A stretch of DNA of 64,000 bases, from the NCBI GenBank assembly GCA_964030785.1, contig OZ034971.1, forward strand, positions 36,756,304-36,820,303, given 5' to 3'. The notes under the pieces were generated by a model, which was given only the letters and a program-made list of their open reading frames with translations, was not told where the DNA came from and made no database searches. The translations under genes and the position numbers were made by a program. This DNA is from Siderastrea siderea (taxonomy: Eukaryota; Cnidaria; Anthozoa; Scleractinia; Rhizangiidae). Of the stretch, positions 1 to 12,054 are shown in pieces (the stretch's first letter is position 1; each line of letters begins with the position of its first letter).

Positions 1-2211
1 CACCCTCCCCCGCCCCCCCTCCGACTTAAATAATGACCGGTCCCTAAAGCTGTAAAAACACTAGAACAAAAATTCATTTTTCAAATTGGCACATTTTAAC
101 TAATTTGTTCTTGTTTTTCATGTTGCCATGTGCCTACCAATATTGCAGAGGTCTTCATATAAATCAAGTGCAACCCACAATTCCTTGATTTGCTCTGACA
201 AAGGACTAACGCTAAAAATGTCACCTTTCAAGTTCTTTACGGTGGCCAGTTTACCTCAAAAATCAACTCAGTTGATAAAGTTTTGTGTTCCACTTTCCCA
301 CCAAGACAGCATCACAGTTTCTTTTACAGAAACTAACCCCCTTGACGCACAAATTCCTGCACTGTTGTCCTTTGTTTAATTTGACTGTTGACACTATTGT
401 TTTTTTTTTGTCCTGGATTAAATTAAGTAAAACCATTCCGTTGATACCAGGAATTCTTTCCACTTCAAAACTTTGCGAACCCATCAATGACACCCCTTCA
501 CCCTTAATTTGTGTTCACCCAAGCTTAATTAATAAAACGAAGACAAAAAACTTACTGCCCTGGGGTTGAAACCTGAGAGGTTGTCTTTAACATGCAATCT
601 CGATGTGCGCATTATAAAATAATTGAGCTATGAAGCACACACTAACACTGATGAAAGATGCAAAACGTCACGTATTGATTATAGAAGTTATGTCATACCC
701 TCCGAAAATGGGCAAAGGTAATTTTTCCCTTTCCTGATTGGATCCCTTACATCTTATGGTTACTTGCATGGCACAATAACATTAGTGGTTACCCACACGT
801 GCAGTTACCACAAAAAAGGCTTTGATGTGTTGCAAATTAGCCTCAACAACACACAAACACTCCTTCATAAGTCTACGAGCTAAGACGTGTTACATTTGAA
901 AGCATGTAGAAGCCACAAACTCTTCTAACTCTCCAAACCTCAACAATTAAATCACCAACACATCTCCTCACACAAAGGGTTATTTTTATTGTAAATCAAA
1001 CAAGGTAGTGCTGTTCTTGGTAGAACAGTTTTGTCCTCAATCTCGACTATAAGTAGTTTTGCTAAGTGGTTTCAGCTGTCAGTGAAATATACCTCAAGGT
1101 TGGTGCCTCGATCCTTATACAGAGGTTTTTTTTCTATGACTCTGTGGAAAAAGCAGAGCAGATCGCAGCAAGGGCTTTTGAAATTCAAAACGAAAATTGT
1201 GGGTGACCAAGCATCTATCGGGCCATTATGAGATGTGTAGTATGCCCAATAACAAAAGGAGGCACCATCCTTAAGTTGAAAGCCATCGGTTGGTTATACA
1301 TACCCACCCTCCTTAGGCCTAGCTGAAGGCTTCTTAATGAATTAAAATGTATAATACTCTTGAGACGGTTGTCCACTCCCCATTTGTTTTCATGTAACTA
1401 AACATGTGACATCAACTGGTTAACAGTTACCAAGACTCATGTTGAGATATCATGTAGTATCACAAAGTGTCCCATATTAAAGATGCCTGCTTGACTCCAT
1501 GAGCATATGTAACATCAATGTCATGTATAATTTTTCGTTTTCCCTATTATTTATTACCACTTTAGTTTACTTAGCAATTATAATACTTGCACTGTGAAGC
1601 ACTGAACTCTAACTTTTTGTAGCTAGTAACTGTAACATCTTATATACTCTAATAATAGTTTGTATTTTGTATTTTGTAATTGTTGTTCATTGAGTAATAA
1701 AAAATTGTCCCCATCTAGTCAAATCGAATGTCTCTCTACTCACCCTCACTGACCACATTTTGGAACGTGTCAGCCTCACATAATTTATGATGTCACAGTG
1801 GGCTGATAATGCTTCTAACATCTACTCGCTGGTCACTCTCCCTTTGCAAGGTCCAGATCAAGTATGCATGTAATTATCACAGAGTGTCCTTGTGCATGTG
1901 ATGTTACCACCTTCTAGTAGAAACCCACCCCTCCCAAAGCGGGTGTTGAGACTCACTGAGGACAATTGCACTAACCACTATCACTAAGCACCGACGGCCG
2001 ACGAAAAGTGTCGGCTATTTCACTCAGAGAAGTCGGCTACTTTCCTCTCTACACCTGTAATTGAAGTAATTAAAGGAAGGTTCTTTCAGACTCCTTGCTG
2101 ATACAGTCGGTTACTCCACTCAAACCAGCTGCCTACTTGAAATTTTCTTGAATCCCTGGGACTATCCTTGGAGTTGACAGAAATGGTTTTGAGACAAAAC
2201 AAAAAAAGCTG
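1..2211. other. No supported gene; AT-rich unique-looking DNA
   Basis: A C-rich stretch at 1-21 and a 76-codon minus frame at 263-493 are all I see. The frame has no recognised motif or splice context. Confidence 0.5.
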
Positions 2212-2220
2212 AGAATGCCC

Positions 2221-2305
2221 TAGCCTCCAGCGTAGTCGTTTTGTAGGGGAGTCGTATGAGGGAAATACGACTCCTCTGAAAACGACTGCTATGCGTGGGA
2301 GGCTA
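2221..2305. mobile_element. 85-bp fold-back MITE with 9-bp target duplication
   Basis: The ends TAGCCTCC and GGAGGCTA are inverted, and the pairing continues through CAGTCGTTTTC and GGAGTCGTAT to a small loop. It is flanked by the perfect 9-bp direct repeat AGAATGCCC (2212-2220 and 2306-2314). A 9-bp duplication is typical of Mutator-like transposition. Confidence 0.8.
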
Positions 2306-2664
2306 AGAATGCCCCAATCCTCAATAACAATTATTCGCGGAAGGCGATTATCAGAGCAAATGCATGTTCTTTTTTCGTTTCTCCAGAAACATAAAAAATC
2401 GGGCGATGGCCAGTTTGAAAATTAATGCTTCAGTATTATAATCACCTCGCGCTGGGTCATTATAGCTAGATATGACCTAATCCTCGACCAATCATCAGTG
2501 CACGCACTTCTCTATAATCACCTGAGCAATTATACTAACGATTAATAATACCGTCAACTATAGCTCATTTTGTACCTCTCAGTGCACAGAATAAGATGAG
2601 GCATGCTATAGACTACAGTATCGGGAAAAATGTTTGAAAAGTTGAAGGGGTGGTCAATCATAGC

Positions 2665-3790
2665 GGAAGAGAGTGGAGCACCATGGGTAAGCAAATCTGG
2701 TAACCTATCGATCCGAGAAATTTTGGTTCTGACCTCAGCGTACGTACGTCCGTACAGACTCTGAGGGAGGGGGAGGGAAGTTCCAAGGTAACCCAACGGG
2801 GGGAGGGGAATGCCATCTTTTCTTGGCGGGAAATCGCATGACCATCGTCGCTTTTGGAAAAAAAGCTTAAGCGTATTTAGCAAAACGATTGCTTGACAGT
2901 ACTGAAGTTTTAAAATTGAGAAAAAAAGATTAACATCTATAAATGGAAAGAAAAAGTTCAAAAGAATACTCAGTTGTCTTTTTGGGGGAAGGCGAAAAGT
3001 TCGAGATACGAAACGATTTTTCTCGGAATTCAGTCATCTTTGTTCTGTTCTCGGCTGAGAACTCGGTATGCACATCGCTTGGGTTTGCCCCCCCCCGGGG
3101 GGGGGGTGGGGGGCACTCAACAAAGTTTTCAGGTTTCTTCTTTTCAACTGCTTAAGTTAAAACACCTTCACTGTGATGATCTTCATATAATTCTAAAGTT
3201 TTATACGGGAGGCTCCGCCCCGATGTCGTACCCCTTACCCTTTTGTATACCATTTTTGACAGAAAAGGTACCCTTTTCGTATACTTTCACTGGAAAATGG
3301 TACCCCTTTCACATACCTACTTAAGAACACTGCATCCCTTTTTTAAACCCTTGGAATGCAGTTAATGAACGATATTAGGGGAGAACAGTATTACCGGAAG
3401 AGATGTTAACCAAAAAACAATATTATAATGTACTCAAAAATTAAAGGCCCTTTTAAATACCTAAATGACAGATTTCCCTACCCTTTCATATACTTCAGCT
3501 CGTGAAATCCCTACCCTTTTATATACCTGAAGCCTGAAAAAGGTACCCCTTTCGGGCGGAACCTCCCAGTATAGGCCATTATAGGGAGTACCCCCCCCCC
3601 CCCGGGGGAGTTTGCAGCATTTGGCAGCGGTCCTGAGGCCAAATATGACAGAGCTACTGCCTTCTGGTTTTTTTTCTGTCCACAATGAGAGTATTTTCAG
3701 AAATTCAAGAGTACCAGCGAGAAAAAAAATGTGGATCTCCGCTTTTAGGCTTGGCTAAATCTATATGTTATGGTTCGGCGTGCGCATCAT
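2665..3790 (+). repeat. Dispersed long repeat R1, interrupted by a MITE
   Basis: Sequence at 2690-3087 and 3610-3780 aligns by eye with 40674-41160, 41398-41440 and 42508-42530. Shared blocks include AAAAGTTCAAAAGAATACTC, CAAATATGACAGAGCTA/CAAATATAGCAGAGCTA and CTTTTAGGCTTGGCTAAATC. Bases 3088-3609 are an inserted element. I see no coding capacity. Confidence 0.6.
3088..3609 (+). mobile_element. C/G-run MITE family, copy A
   Basis: Both ends are runs of C then G. Inside them lie the inverted blocks TATACGGGAGGCTCCGCCCC and GGGCGGAACCTCCC. The body has repeated TACCC..TTTC..ATAC segments. Flanks GGTTTGC and AGTTTGC form an imperfect 7-9-bp target duplication. A 67-bp nested insertion flanked by AAAGTTTT on both sides lies at about 3132-3198. 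Confidence 0.7.
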
Positions 3791-6172
3791 GTTAATGGAG
3801 TGACCAAGAGAATTTCAGTCAGTTACGCGTCGTTTGGCGTAGTTTTATTATCTGCAAAAAACAATAGACGCCAATGCGTATGCAGATGCGGATCAACCAG
3901 CAAAAATGCTTAGTGATTGTCGAAAATGACTCACAAAAGATAAACTATTTTAGGAACAGATTTAGGGGCTAAAAGGTGGACGTTACGTCTGTTAGCCAGA
4001 TGGTGGAGTCTGCTTCGTACGGTATCGTGATGAGCACTGAGGACGGCTGCGTTGGAGGCTACTCTTATACCTTCATAACATGATCGAGAACAGTTCTAAG
4101 AAATCTGTTCTCAGTAACATAACACAAGTGTTAACTGTGTGAAGTAAAGCATATTGTGGTCCAGAAATTATATAATTTGGCCCCGCATTCTTCCCGAACA
4201 CGGACATGTGCGGGCCGATTGTTAAAAGAGCACGTATCCCGTTCCGATTCACACTTTTCCCGTGACATAGCAAATCTGATAGCCGGGCAGGTCTTGGAAA
4301 TGCAGCGGCGCAATTTTTGATTTCGTAAACGGTCGTTGCCATTTTTAAGACACTTAGAAAATTTTTGAACTATTATTGAAAGTTTTTCTACTAAAAAGAA
4401 AGACATTCACAACCCAGATTCGAACCCGGTCCTTTCGTATGCTAATCTCTCTCCCTTACAACTACACTACCACGCCAACCCGCCACAATTCCGAAAAATT
4501 AAAGTATATATTATAATTAACTGTCTTTCATAACTGATACATCTATAATAGGTGACCCTAGCCCTTTCCAGAACTTTTAACGTAAATTCAACTTGGGCTT
4601 AAACTTTGTTCTTTCTAAGACTATTTAAAATGTATTTGTTACCTTATTGTGACTTAATCCAGAGCATATATTACATCTGCCATGACAAAAGGCTTGGTTA
4701 CCAATGATGGCATCGACCGTCAAAAATGGCAACGACCGTTTTCGAAAGGGAAATAGGCTGCGGCGGCATGTCGAGGCCCATAGGTTTCCTTCCCTTTGGT
4801 TAGGCTTAGAATCCATGTCACAGGGGTAGGTTGGATCTGCGTTGCTACTGGAAACGCCAAATATGCGATTCCATCCCAATTTCATACCCGACCCTTAAAA
4901 CGTCCTTTTCAAGCGAGATACATCAGAATATTCACAGTTATTAAGAACTCAAATCATGCGTTTGGTCATTTCTGCACGACAAACGAAGCACTATCCACAT
5001 TCCCTTCAGCTCGAAAAAATTTGTTTGCTGTAAAATTAGATTGGGTCAGGGTTTATGAATCCTGATAAAGACACCAAAAAATAAGAATTAAAGCACAAAC
5101 AAAAAAATCCATAGGTTTAATATAAAAAAGCATTTTTTACTGTGAATTTCCTTACAGAAGGTTTTGGATGACGTCGTCAATGGGAAATGATAAATGTAAC
5201 CTACAACAACACCGAAAGAGACACATGAAAAACCAACACCCAAATCGCCTCTCTTGGCCATTGTCTTAGCTTTAAAGGAAAACACAAGTGGATTGCACAA
5301 ATGTCCCAACGTTAAGTGGGGAGAAAGTCCGTCCTCAACAGATAACTCTTGCCACAGCAAAAACTTTTAAACGCGATGATTCAAGTAATCAATTTATGAT
5401 TGGACTTTGAAATATTCGTAATACCCTTGGTTTTGTATCGTTTAAGCTAAACATAATCTTTGCAGTTGAAAGGCTTAACGTTACCGGATTCAATCACGCA
5501 TGCATTGATGTCGTAATTGATTAATACCAGTCCAATGTAACCACTAGTGTAGACTCGATGTAGACATTCCGGGTCCCAAGTCGTATTTCTTTGTTGTTGA
5601 TCAGTCCAATGTTACTGAAAGATTACCTGGCAACAAGTATTGTTACAGTTCTGGCGTTCAACGCCACAGCTGTAACATTAGGACTGATGATCAGTCCTTA
5701 TGCTAACTCACTCTTGGCCTCATCATTCCAGTGTTGACACCGAGTTGCCATCAATTTTTTTCCAATAATGTTAACAGTGTTGATTATTCCAATGCAGTCG
5801 TTCCTCTGGTCTGATGTGTGTCTCCATGTGTACTTCACAGATCCAACATTGCCCCGTTCTTGACCACACCACCTTATCTCATCACAGTATAGACGTCATC
5901 GATCCAAGGTTTTGACATCATCAGTCGCATCCTCTCAGCACTATTTTGGCCTGCGCCTGCATTTTCTTCTTCAATGCGTAAAATTCCTCTACCGTATACT
6001 GCTTTGAGCCCTGAAATAATTAAGATGTTGACAGTTTAGTTAAAGGCATCCCGTGTAAAGACAATAGCTTCCTTCAAATCGAACTACAAGTACTAGTTTG
6101 AGTCGAGTACGACTATCAGTCTCAGTGAGAATGCTTTAGATTGTCATCTGTCACACTAATATCGACGTCAGA
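3791..6172. other. No supported gene
   Basis: Apart from the SINE-like fragment near 4.4 kb, an imperfect hairpin at about 5598-5690 (GATCAGTCC..AATGTTAC and inverse) is the only structure. The minus frame at 5088-5360 has no known motif. Confidence 0.4.
4400..4490 (-). repeat. tRNA-related SINE-like fragment
   Basis: The minus strand contains a box-B-like GGTTCGAATCT near 4416-4426, preceded by a degenerate box A (TGGCGTGGTAGTGTAG). No complete cloverleaf folds, so it is not a working tRNA. It resembles the head of a tRNA-derived SINE. Confidence 0.35.
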
Positions 6173-6573
6173 GCCGGGGGGTTACTCCCTATAATGGGCT
6201 ATACGGGGAGTATAGCCCCAGGGTACATTTTCAGGCTTCAGGTATATAGAGGGTAGGGATTTCACGAGCTGAAGTATATGAAAGGGTAGGGAAATCTGTT
6301 ATTTAGGTATTTAAAACGGCCTTTAATTAAAATATTTCGAGTAGACGCAACTTATGTCTGTATCATTTTAATTTATCAAACGCTACATGAAAACGACAAG
6401 AAGACTTCCTTCCAAGGTTTTAGAAAGGGGTGCCATTTTTCAATGGAAAGTAGACGAAAGGGGTACCTTTTCTGTCAAAAATGGTACATGAAAAGGTAAG
6501 GGGTTGGACCTCGGGGGCAGAGCCTCCCCGTAAAAAAATTTGTTGAGTGCCCCCCCCCCCCCCCCCCCGAGGG
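6173..6573 (-). mobile_element. C/G-run MITE family, copy B
   Basis: Reverse-oriented copy of the family at 3.1 kb: TTACTCCCTATAATGG at one end, GTTGAGTGCCCC at the other, and the GCAGAGCCTCCCCGTA block inside. It is flanked by CGTCAGA at 6166-6172 and 6574-6580, a 7-bp perfect direct repeat. Confidence 0.75.
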
Positions 6574-6580
6574 CGTCAGA

Positions 6581-8235
6581 ACTCCCACGTGCCCTCTCTA
6601 CGTGCACTCTCTAGTTAGTAACATGGTGGAGTAATGGCTCTGGTGACGTCACTAGTTTGAAAGTCGAAAGTCGTAGTCACACTTAATCTCGTATTCAGTA
6701 TAGCCTGAGCTGAAGTTCACAGCGGTCAAACGCACAACACGTGTCAGTTCACGCCATAATTTGTAAAGGGAATTACAGTTAATTGTCTAAAGATGCAGTT
6801 TAACCGCAAAACTTAACGCCGTTTCTGAAAGTTAAGCTTCTTACGTTGAGTATACGTTCAAAATTAAGGTGATTCCATCGAAATAGAAGGAATATTTAAA
6901 ATTCTCTAAGACTTGGTCCAACTAGTAATTATGTTTAGAACATTTCAAAAATGCAATAAAAAACGGGGACACCGTGGTTTTTTTTGGCACAACACGGATA
7001 GACATTGATGACAACTATACGACCAGCAAGGTTTTCGTGAGAAACCCTAATAATCACTAGTGAGAGCTATAAATGCTTTAAAAAGTCATTGCTTGTATTG
7101 AAATATTGGAGCTGAGTTCAACTAAATAGACATTTATCTTGCATTGTATACTATTTTAGTTTAACAGGAATTAAGGATATAAAAAAATTAAAGAATTTGC
7201 CGCGTGCGTACATACCCTGCAGTACCTAAAGACGTGTTCTTTTCGTCATTTAAATAAAAATATCTTAAAGCAGAATATTTAACTTTTCTTCAAATCGCGA
7301 TATATTGTACTCGACCGTGTGCCATTTGAATTTATTTGTTAACAAATGGGGGTCACCGAGGTCGTTAAGGAGAAAACGACCTTTTATTTCCCTGAACTGT
7401 TCAACTTTCATAGAAAACCCATCAAGTTCCGAAGGTGCTTGCGCTAATCACGCAAAAAATGATGCACAGAAAGGATGCGCAATGCAATTAAAGGGAATCA
7501 CCCTAAGTAACTGTCATATACATTGGTTTGTCGGGACATGTTATGCATCGTTTTCATACGAGCTTTGCGCACTGGTTCAAACTTCATCGCTCATAAAAAC
7601 CGGAAGTGACGTAGCTTTCTGCATTTAACCGCAGTGAAGATCTGAAAGTCAGTAATGTTGAACAGTAGCCTCCCGCTCTCTCGAACTCGCAAGGAAAACA
7701 AAACAATTTCCCTTGATAACAGGAATTCGAGATAGCCAGTAGTATATGACCGCGGAACATCATCCGAAGGAAACGAGATACAAATAGCTTTGGATGAATT
7801 CCAGATAACCGGGCTTCTTGGTCAGCTGGCGCGGCCCGCTGACAAAGAAGCCCGAAGGACTCTGGGTACGGTATTTCGAAAGACCGCTGTAATGTAAATA
7901 CCTCAGTCCTTCTAACTTTTATTTCTGCTTTGGCCATCCGAATAACGAAAACAAAAACAAACAAAAAGTAGTAAAAAACAACAAACAAAATAAGAAAAGC
8001 AATTCACATATTGAATGCATGGATTCAAATCTGTACAAATCTTATTCCCAAACTACAAAAGTTTAACAGTCCGACTGTTCGTCTATCTGTTTGATTTCGA
8101 TTAATTATCTGTCTGCCTTTTCGATTCTACTGTCTGCCTGTTAAACAGCCTGTCTCACTGCACGTAATAATCTTAATTTACTGCCTGTAATAATTTTAAT
8201 TAATTATTTTCTGTTAACTTAGAAACGTTTTGACT
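6581..8235. other. No supported gene
   Basis: AT-rich, with one short hairpin at about 7808-7858 (CGGGCTTCTT and AAGAAGCCCG). A 134-codon minus frame at 7584-7988 spans that hairpin and is not credible. Confidence 0.4.
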
Positions 8236-8244
8236 GGCTGCCTG

Positions 8245-8683
8245 CCCGGGGGATGGGGGGGGGGGGGGGGGGCACTTAACAAAGTTTTATACGGGGAGGC
8301 TCCGCCCCGAGGTCCAACACCTTACCCTTTTTTGTACCATTTTTGACAGAAAAGGTACCCCTTTCGTATACCGTCCATTGAAAAATGGTACCCCTTTCAC
8401 ATACCTACTTAAGAACACTGCATCCACTTTTTAAACCTTTGGAAGGAAGTCTTGTTGTCGTTTTCATGTATCGTTTATTAAATTAAAATGATACAGTCAT
8501 AAGGTGCGTCTACTCGAAATATTTTAATTAAAGGCCCTTTTAAATACCCAAATGACAGATTTCCCTACCCTTTCATATACTTCACCTCTTGAAATCCCTA
8601 CCCTTGTACATACCTGAAGCCTGAAAAAGGCACCCCTTTCGGGCGTAGCCTCCGTATAGGCCATTACAGGTAGTATCCCCAGG
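8245..8683 (+). mobile_element. C/G-run MITE family, copy C
   Basis: Same body as copy A: ACGGGGAGGCTCCGCCCC, TACCCCTTTCACATACC and GGGCGTAGCCTCCGTATA. It is flanked by GGCTGCCTG (8236-8244) and GGCTACCTG (8684-8692), a 9-bp target duplication with one mismatch. Over its central part it aligns with copy B in reverse. Confidence 0.8.
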
Positions 8684-8692
8684 GGCTACCTG

Positions 8693-9497
8693 AAGAACTG
8701 TGTTGTAGTCTGTTTTAGCAAACCAAAGCTGTCTGACGTACTCAGTTCTGACTGACTAAATGATTTGCTAATCTATCGACAAACCTTCTTCTCTTGTCTC
8801 TCTTGTTTCTTTTCTTCGCCTTTTTCAGCCTGAGCTTTTTCAGCGTGAGCACTACTTAAGAAATAAAGCAAGAAATTAGGAAGATTAACCAACACTACAG
8901 GTTCATTGAATAGTATTGGCATGGCTGACTTTCCTATCGTGCAAATTAAAGTATCAGTTGTTAGGCAATAACACCAAGTTCAAACTTTTTAGTTTAACAT
9001 GTTTTATGACCCAAGCCGGGAACATAGCGCCAAGGACAAATCCGTTTAGGGCCCCTACAGCTACAAGGCATGGATGACTGTCATAAACGAAAATGCACTC
9101 GGAATAAAAGCTAAAGATATAAACATAACGAAGCTTCTCTCAACGTGACCAAAGTTTAAGTACTAGCCAAGGAACGTGTTGACTAGCGTACGTAGTATGT
9201 TGATTTAAAAGTATTTGTACCACGGGGGTGAATAGTGTTTTTTACTCGCTATAATTGGCTTCCCAAATTCGAGATAGCAAACAACAAGCGGCCGCCTTGA
9301 AAAAAAAATTTCGTTTCAAAGTGCTCATACGAAACTCCGCATTCTTCTCGATACTTATTCTACAAATCACAATGCAATTCTGCAACACTGAACATGCATG
9401 ACGGGGCTTAGAAGGCATTTTTGCATTACGTGAAGTTTTCAGGTGATGAAAAGCTAAGTATACAGCTATAGCGACTCTGTTCACTTGTGTCTATCTT
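8693..9497. other. Nothing recognised
   Basis: Neither strand carries a recognisable exon or repeat end between the C/G-run MITE and the CNBD2-like fragment. Confidence 0.4.
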
Positions 9498-10585
9498 TTA
9501 CCTGGATATGGTCTCTTTGTTATCACTCTTTGTATTCGCCGGTGCCTTGGATGACTGTACTTTTCTCACCATTCCAGTTATTTTGCCGAGGTTCTTCACC
9601 TCTAAGGACGTCTTTGCCCATAGTGAGGTCGCACGCCTTTCCGAACAAGCAGCCAACGCACGTTTCTTTATCCTAACTTGTTGAGATGAAGAAGCACGCT
9701 CGTAAAGCAATTTGTACAGCGGTATTTCTTGGAGACGCTGGGATCGAAAACGTAAATTTGGCCTGCACGCCTTTCGTTAAAACATCATATGTTTGCGTGC
9801 ATCTCTGAGCGATAATTTGATAAAAGTTGTACTTGCTCAGCTCGTAAACTTGTAAATTTTCCATGCACTCAACGCTTGCGCAATACGTCGGAAGATTCAA
9901 AATGATTTCAATGTCTCCAATGAAGTCGTTTGGTCCTGTTTTCGTGACGTGACTCTCTTGGTGTCGTAGCAGCGTTTCTATGGCAACGTATCCGTACTCT
10001 TGTCTGTGTCTGCGTCACTCAATGACGGAGAGAGGGCGGCTAGGGTCAAGTTCCTTTTTCATCGTTTGTTCCCGTTCAAAACAAGCACTCTTTTGGTTTT
10101 GCTCTTCCTTTCATCGCCTCATACTGGGTCATACTCAAACGCACGTCTGCGATCACTTTCCCCCAACCTCGACAAACAAAGAACAAGCTATTGCACACGC
10201 TTCCCTGCTTCACAAAGCGATTCCCAAATTGAACTTCCACTGGTTTTAAATTTTCCATGAGCAGGTTTTTAATTGCTGGAGTCAAGTTTCGAAAAAGTGG
10301 CGACTGGTTAACGAATTGTACTTTGTTTTGCCACTCAAGTTTATAAGCACCAAACGACCTTGCATACAACTCCCCATCTATGAGCAAAACATGAGTGAGT
10401 TCTTCAGCTATGATGGTAGCATTGTATATCAAGCGGTCACGTGATGTCATAAGCATCTCACCGAAGCTGCTTCCTGTCGACAACCCGCCGATGTCTGGGC
10501 CGACTAACACTGCGCGCTCCTTATTGCCGCGGGGGACTGGGACAGAGTCTTGCTGTGGAACATCTTGCCTGGTCTTTCCTGGCAT
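9498..10585 (-). pseudogene. CNBD2-like cyclic-nucleotide-binding fragment, disrupted
   Basis: The minus strand encodes GSSFGEM, a phosphate-binding-cassette-like FGE, then DRLIYNATIIAEELTHVLLI. Next comes a second half with NKVQFVNQSPLFRNLTPAIK and FGNRFVKQGSVCNSLFFVCR. This order matches CNBD2-type proteins, which carry tandem cNMP-binding folds and are known from sperm. Coding similarity continues through FIGDIEIILNLPTYCAS to LEVKNLGKITGMVRK near 9500. It crosses at least three lesions: a shift near 10103-10113, an in-frame TGA at 10015-10017 and a shift near 9747-9760. No introns interrupt about 1.1 kb, which suggests a 5'-truncated retrocopy. A possible acceptor just before 10600 leaves an exon of a decayed gene as the alternative. 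Confidence 0.55.
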
Positions 10586-11018
10586 GAACCGAAGCTGAGC
10601 CTTTGAGAATTATACCAAAACTACAGGGAAAATTAAAATAAAAAGTGGTTGACAGTAGAAGCTGAGTTCTTTATTGTTGTTGTTAGCCGTTGGTGGCAGT
10701 GGCATGGTATCAGGCAGGTAGCAGAAATGATGGTGACTGCTCACCACCGTTTCCGCTACCGCAACGTGAGGGGTTCGGAGAAGCTACGTTGTGGGTTCTT
10801 ACAGACACAAGGAGGTATTTCAAATTGTATATCTACGTCTACATATCTACTGTACCTCGGTGTGTATATCTCGCCTAAAGTACTAGAGTACATTACTGTT
10901 GAATAATTTCAATAATATAATAGTAATTTTATAATGAAATAATATTTATTGACTTCATTTGTCAATATTTATTATTCATTTTTAATATTGAATAGTGAAC
11001 CAGCCAACCACCCAATGC

Positions 11019-11318
11019 TATAAAGATGAAACAGATAGTAAGTTCACTCTAAGTGTACACAACACTTATTTTATGCGCTTGCGAGATGCGGGTAATTTAG
11101 TGTTTTTCTTATGATTAGTGTCCAGTGTACTCGCAAGATGCGATGTCCTGAGACTTAACCCCTAGCCTGCGACCTGCTCATCAAATGAGTCACCATAGCT
11201 CAGTGGTTAGAGCATCCAACCGGTAACTGGAAGGTCGTGGGTTCGATTCCTACTGGGGGCTCGGAATTTTTTTCCGAGAATTTTTCACTGTGTACTTACT
11301 ATCTGTTTCATCTTTATA
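11019..11318. mobile_element. 300-bp terminal-inverted-repeat element carrying a tRNA-like module
   Basis: The left end (11019-11046, beginning TATAAAGATGAAACAG) and the reverse complement of the right end (11291-11318) match at 27 of 28 positions. A tRNA-like sequence lies inside at 11189-11261. A TA dinucleotide at each boundary is consistent with a TA target duplication. Confidence 0.75.
11189..11261 (+). tRNA. tRNA-like sequence, Thr(GGU)-type anticodon, inside a MITE
   Basis: It folds as an acceptor stem (GTCACCA with TGGGGGC, one mismatch), a D arm (GCTC/GAGC), an anticodon stem with one mismatch, and a T arm (GTGGG/CCTAC) with GGTTCGATTCC as box B. The loop CCGGTAA gives anticodon GGT but has C instead of the invariant T33. 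It lies within an inverted-repeat element. I regard it as a pol III module of a repeat, not a working tRNA. Confidence 0.5.
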
Positions 11319-11937
11319 ATATTGAATAATTTTGAATAATGTTACCAAACAATTTCGATAAAAGTTCAGTTCACTGAGTTTAATGCCCGTGTAATTTCTC
11401 GCCATTAATAATTAAGGAAATTAAAAACTAGTCGAGAATAGACAAAAGAACACAACAGGAATAAAAAGTTAAAAAGATACATGTATGTTAAGGTCAACCT
11501 AGAAAACTGGCACGGCCGTAACTTTAACGAAAGGGATATAAAATTATATTAAAACCGGCTAGAGAGAGGTTTCCAAAGAAGGCCATTTATAGGAAATTGT
11601 CAGGGTGTCGTGGGGCTTTATAGGTGCAACGTACAATCTGCGACAAGTGATTTTTTTGTCAAGCGTTAGGACGCTTTCAATTTAATTATTGTATGATGGA
11701 ATACGTAGAAAGTTAAATACATTCCCAAATTCAGCCTTTGGAGTAGTATTCCATTAAATCTTATCTGCTTAAGTTTAAGGGGACATTCCCGACAAATTTC
11801 AGGGAAATGTTGTAAGCATGTCAGGAGAGGAAGAATGGCTCTGTAACAATTTTATAGAAAACGATGAAATTTCAATTAAAGCATTCTCCCAGGAAGATCT
11901 ACCCAAAAAAGTGTAATTTGAGATGCAGTGGTTAACT

Positions 11938-12054
11938 TCCATACTGGTGATGTGTCACTACCCAGATCTTGGTAGTGAGTACTTCTGATTGGTTGAAAGA
12001 AAATTCATACCAAGCACTACTAAGAACTGGGTAGTGACACGTCATCAGTATGGA
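11938..12054. repeat. Fold-back element, imperfect 38-bp arms
   Basis: TCCATACTG..TGTCACTACCCAG at the left pairs with CTGGGTAGTGACA..CAGTATGGA at the right. A second small hairpin (CGTTTTGCGAGG with CCTCGCGAAACG) follows at 12071-12133. The translated minus strand gives a peptide (RNQPTFREVATSALAKRR) of a type I recall from spurious coral protein predictions. Confidence 0.65.

Noticed and set aside
4073..4406. Overlapping minus frames of about 90 codons
   Set aside because: Two overlapping frames without motif, next to a SINE-like fragment; probably chance.
7584..7988. A 134-codon minus-strand gene
   Set aside because: It runs through a hairpin and low-complexity T/A sequence and has no motif or splice signals.
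11189..11261. A functional tRNA-Thr gene
   Set aside because: Anticodon loop lacks T33, stems have mismatches, and it lies inside a terminal-inverted-repeat element, so a repeat-borne tRNA relic is more likely.
11938..12054. Stress-response promoter palindrome
   Set aside because: Arms extend about 38 bp and fit a mobile fold-back repeat better than a regulatory site.
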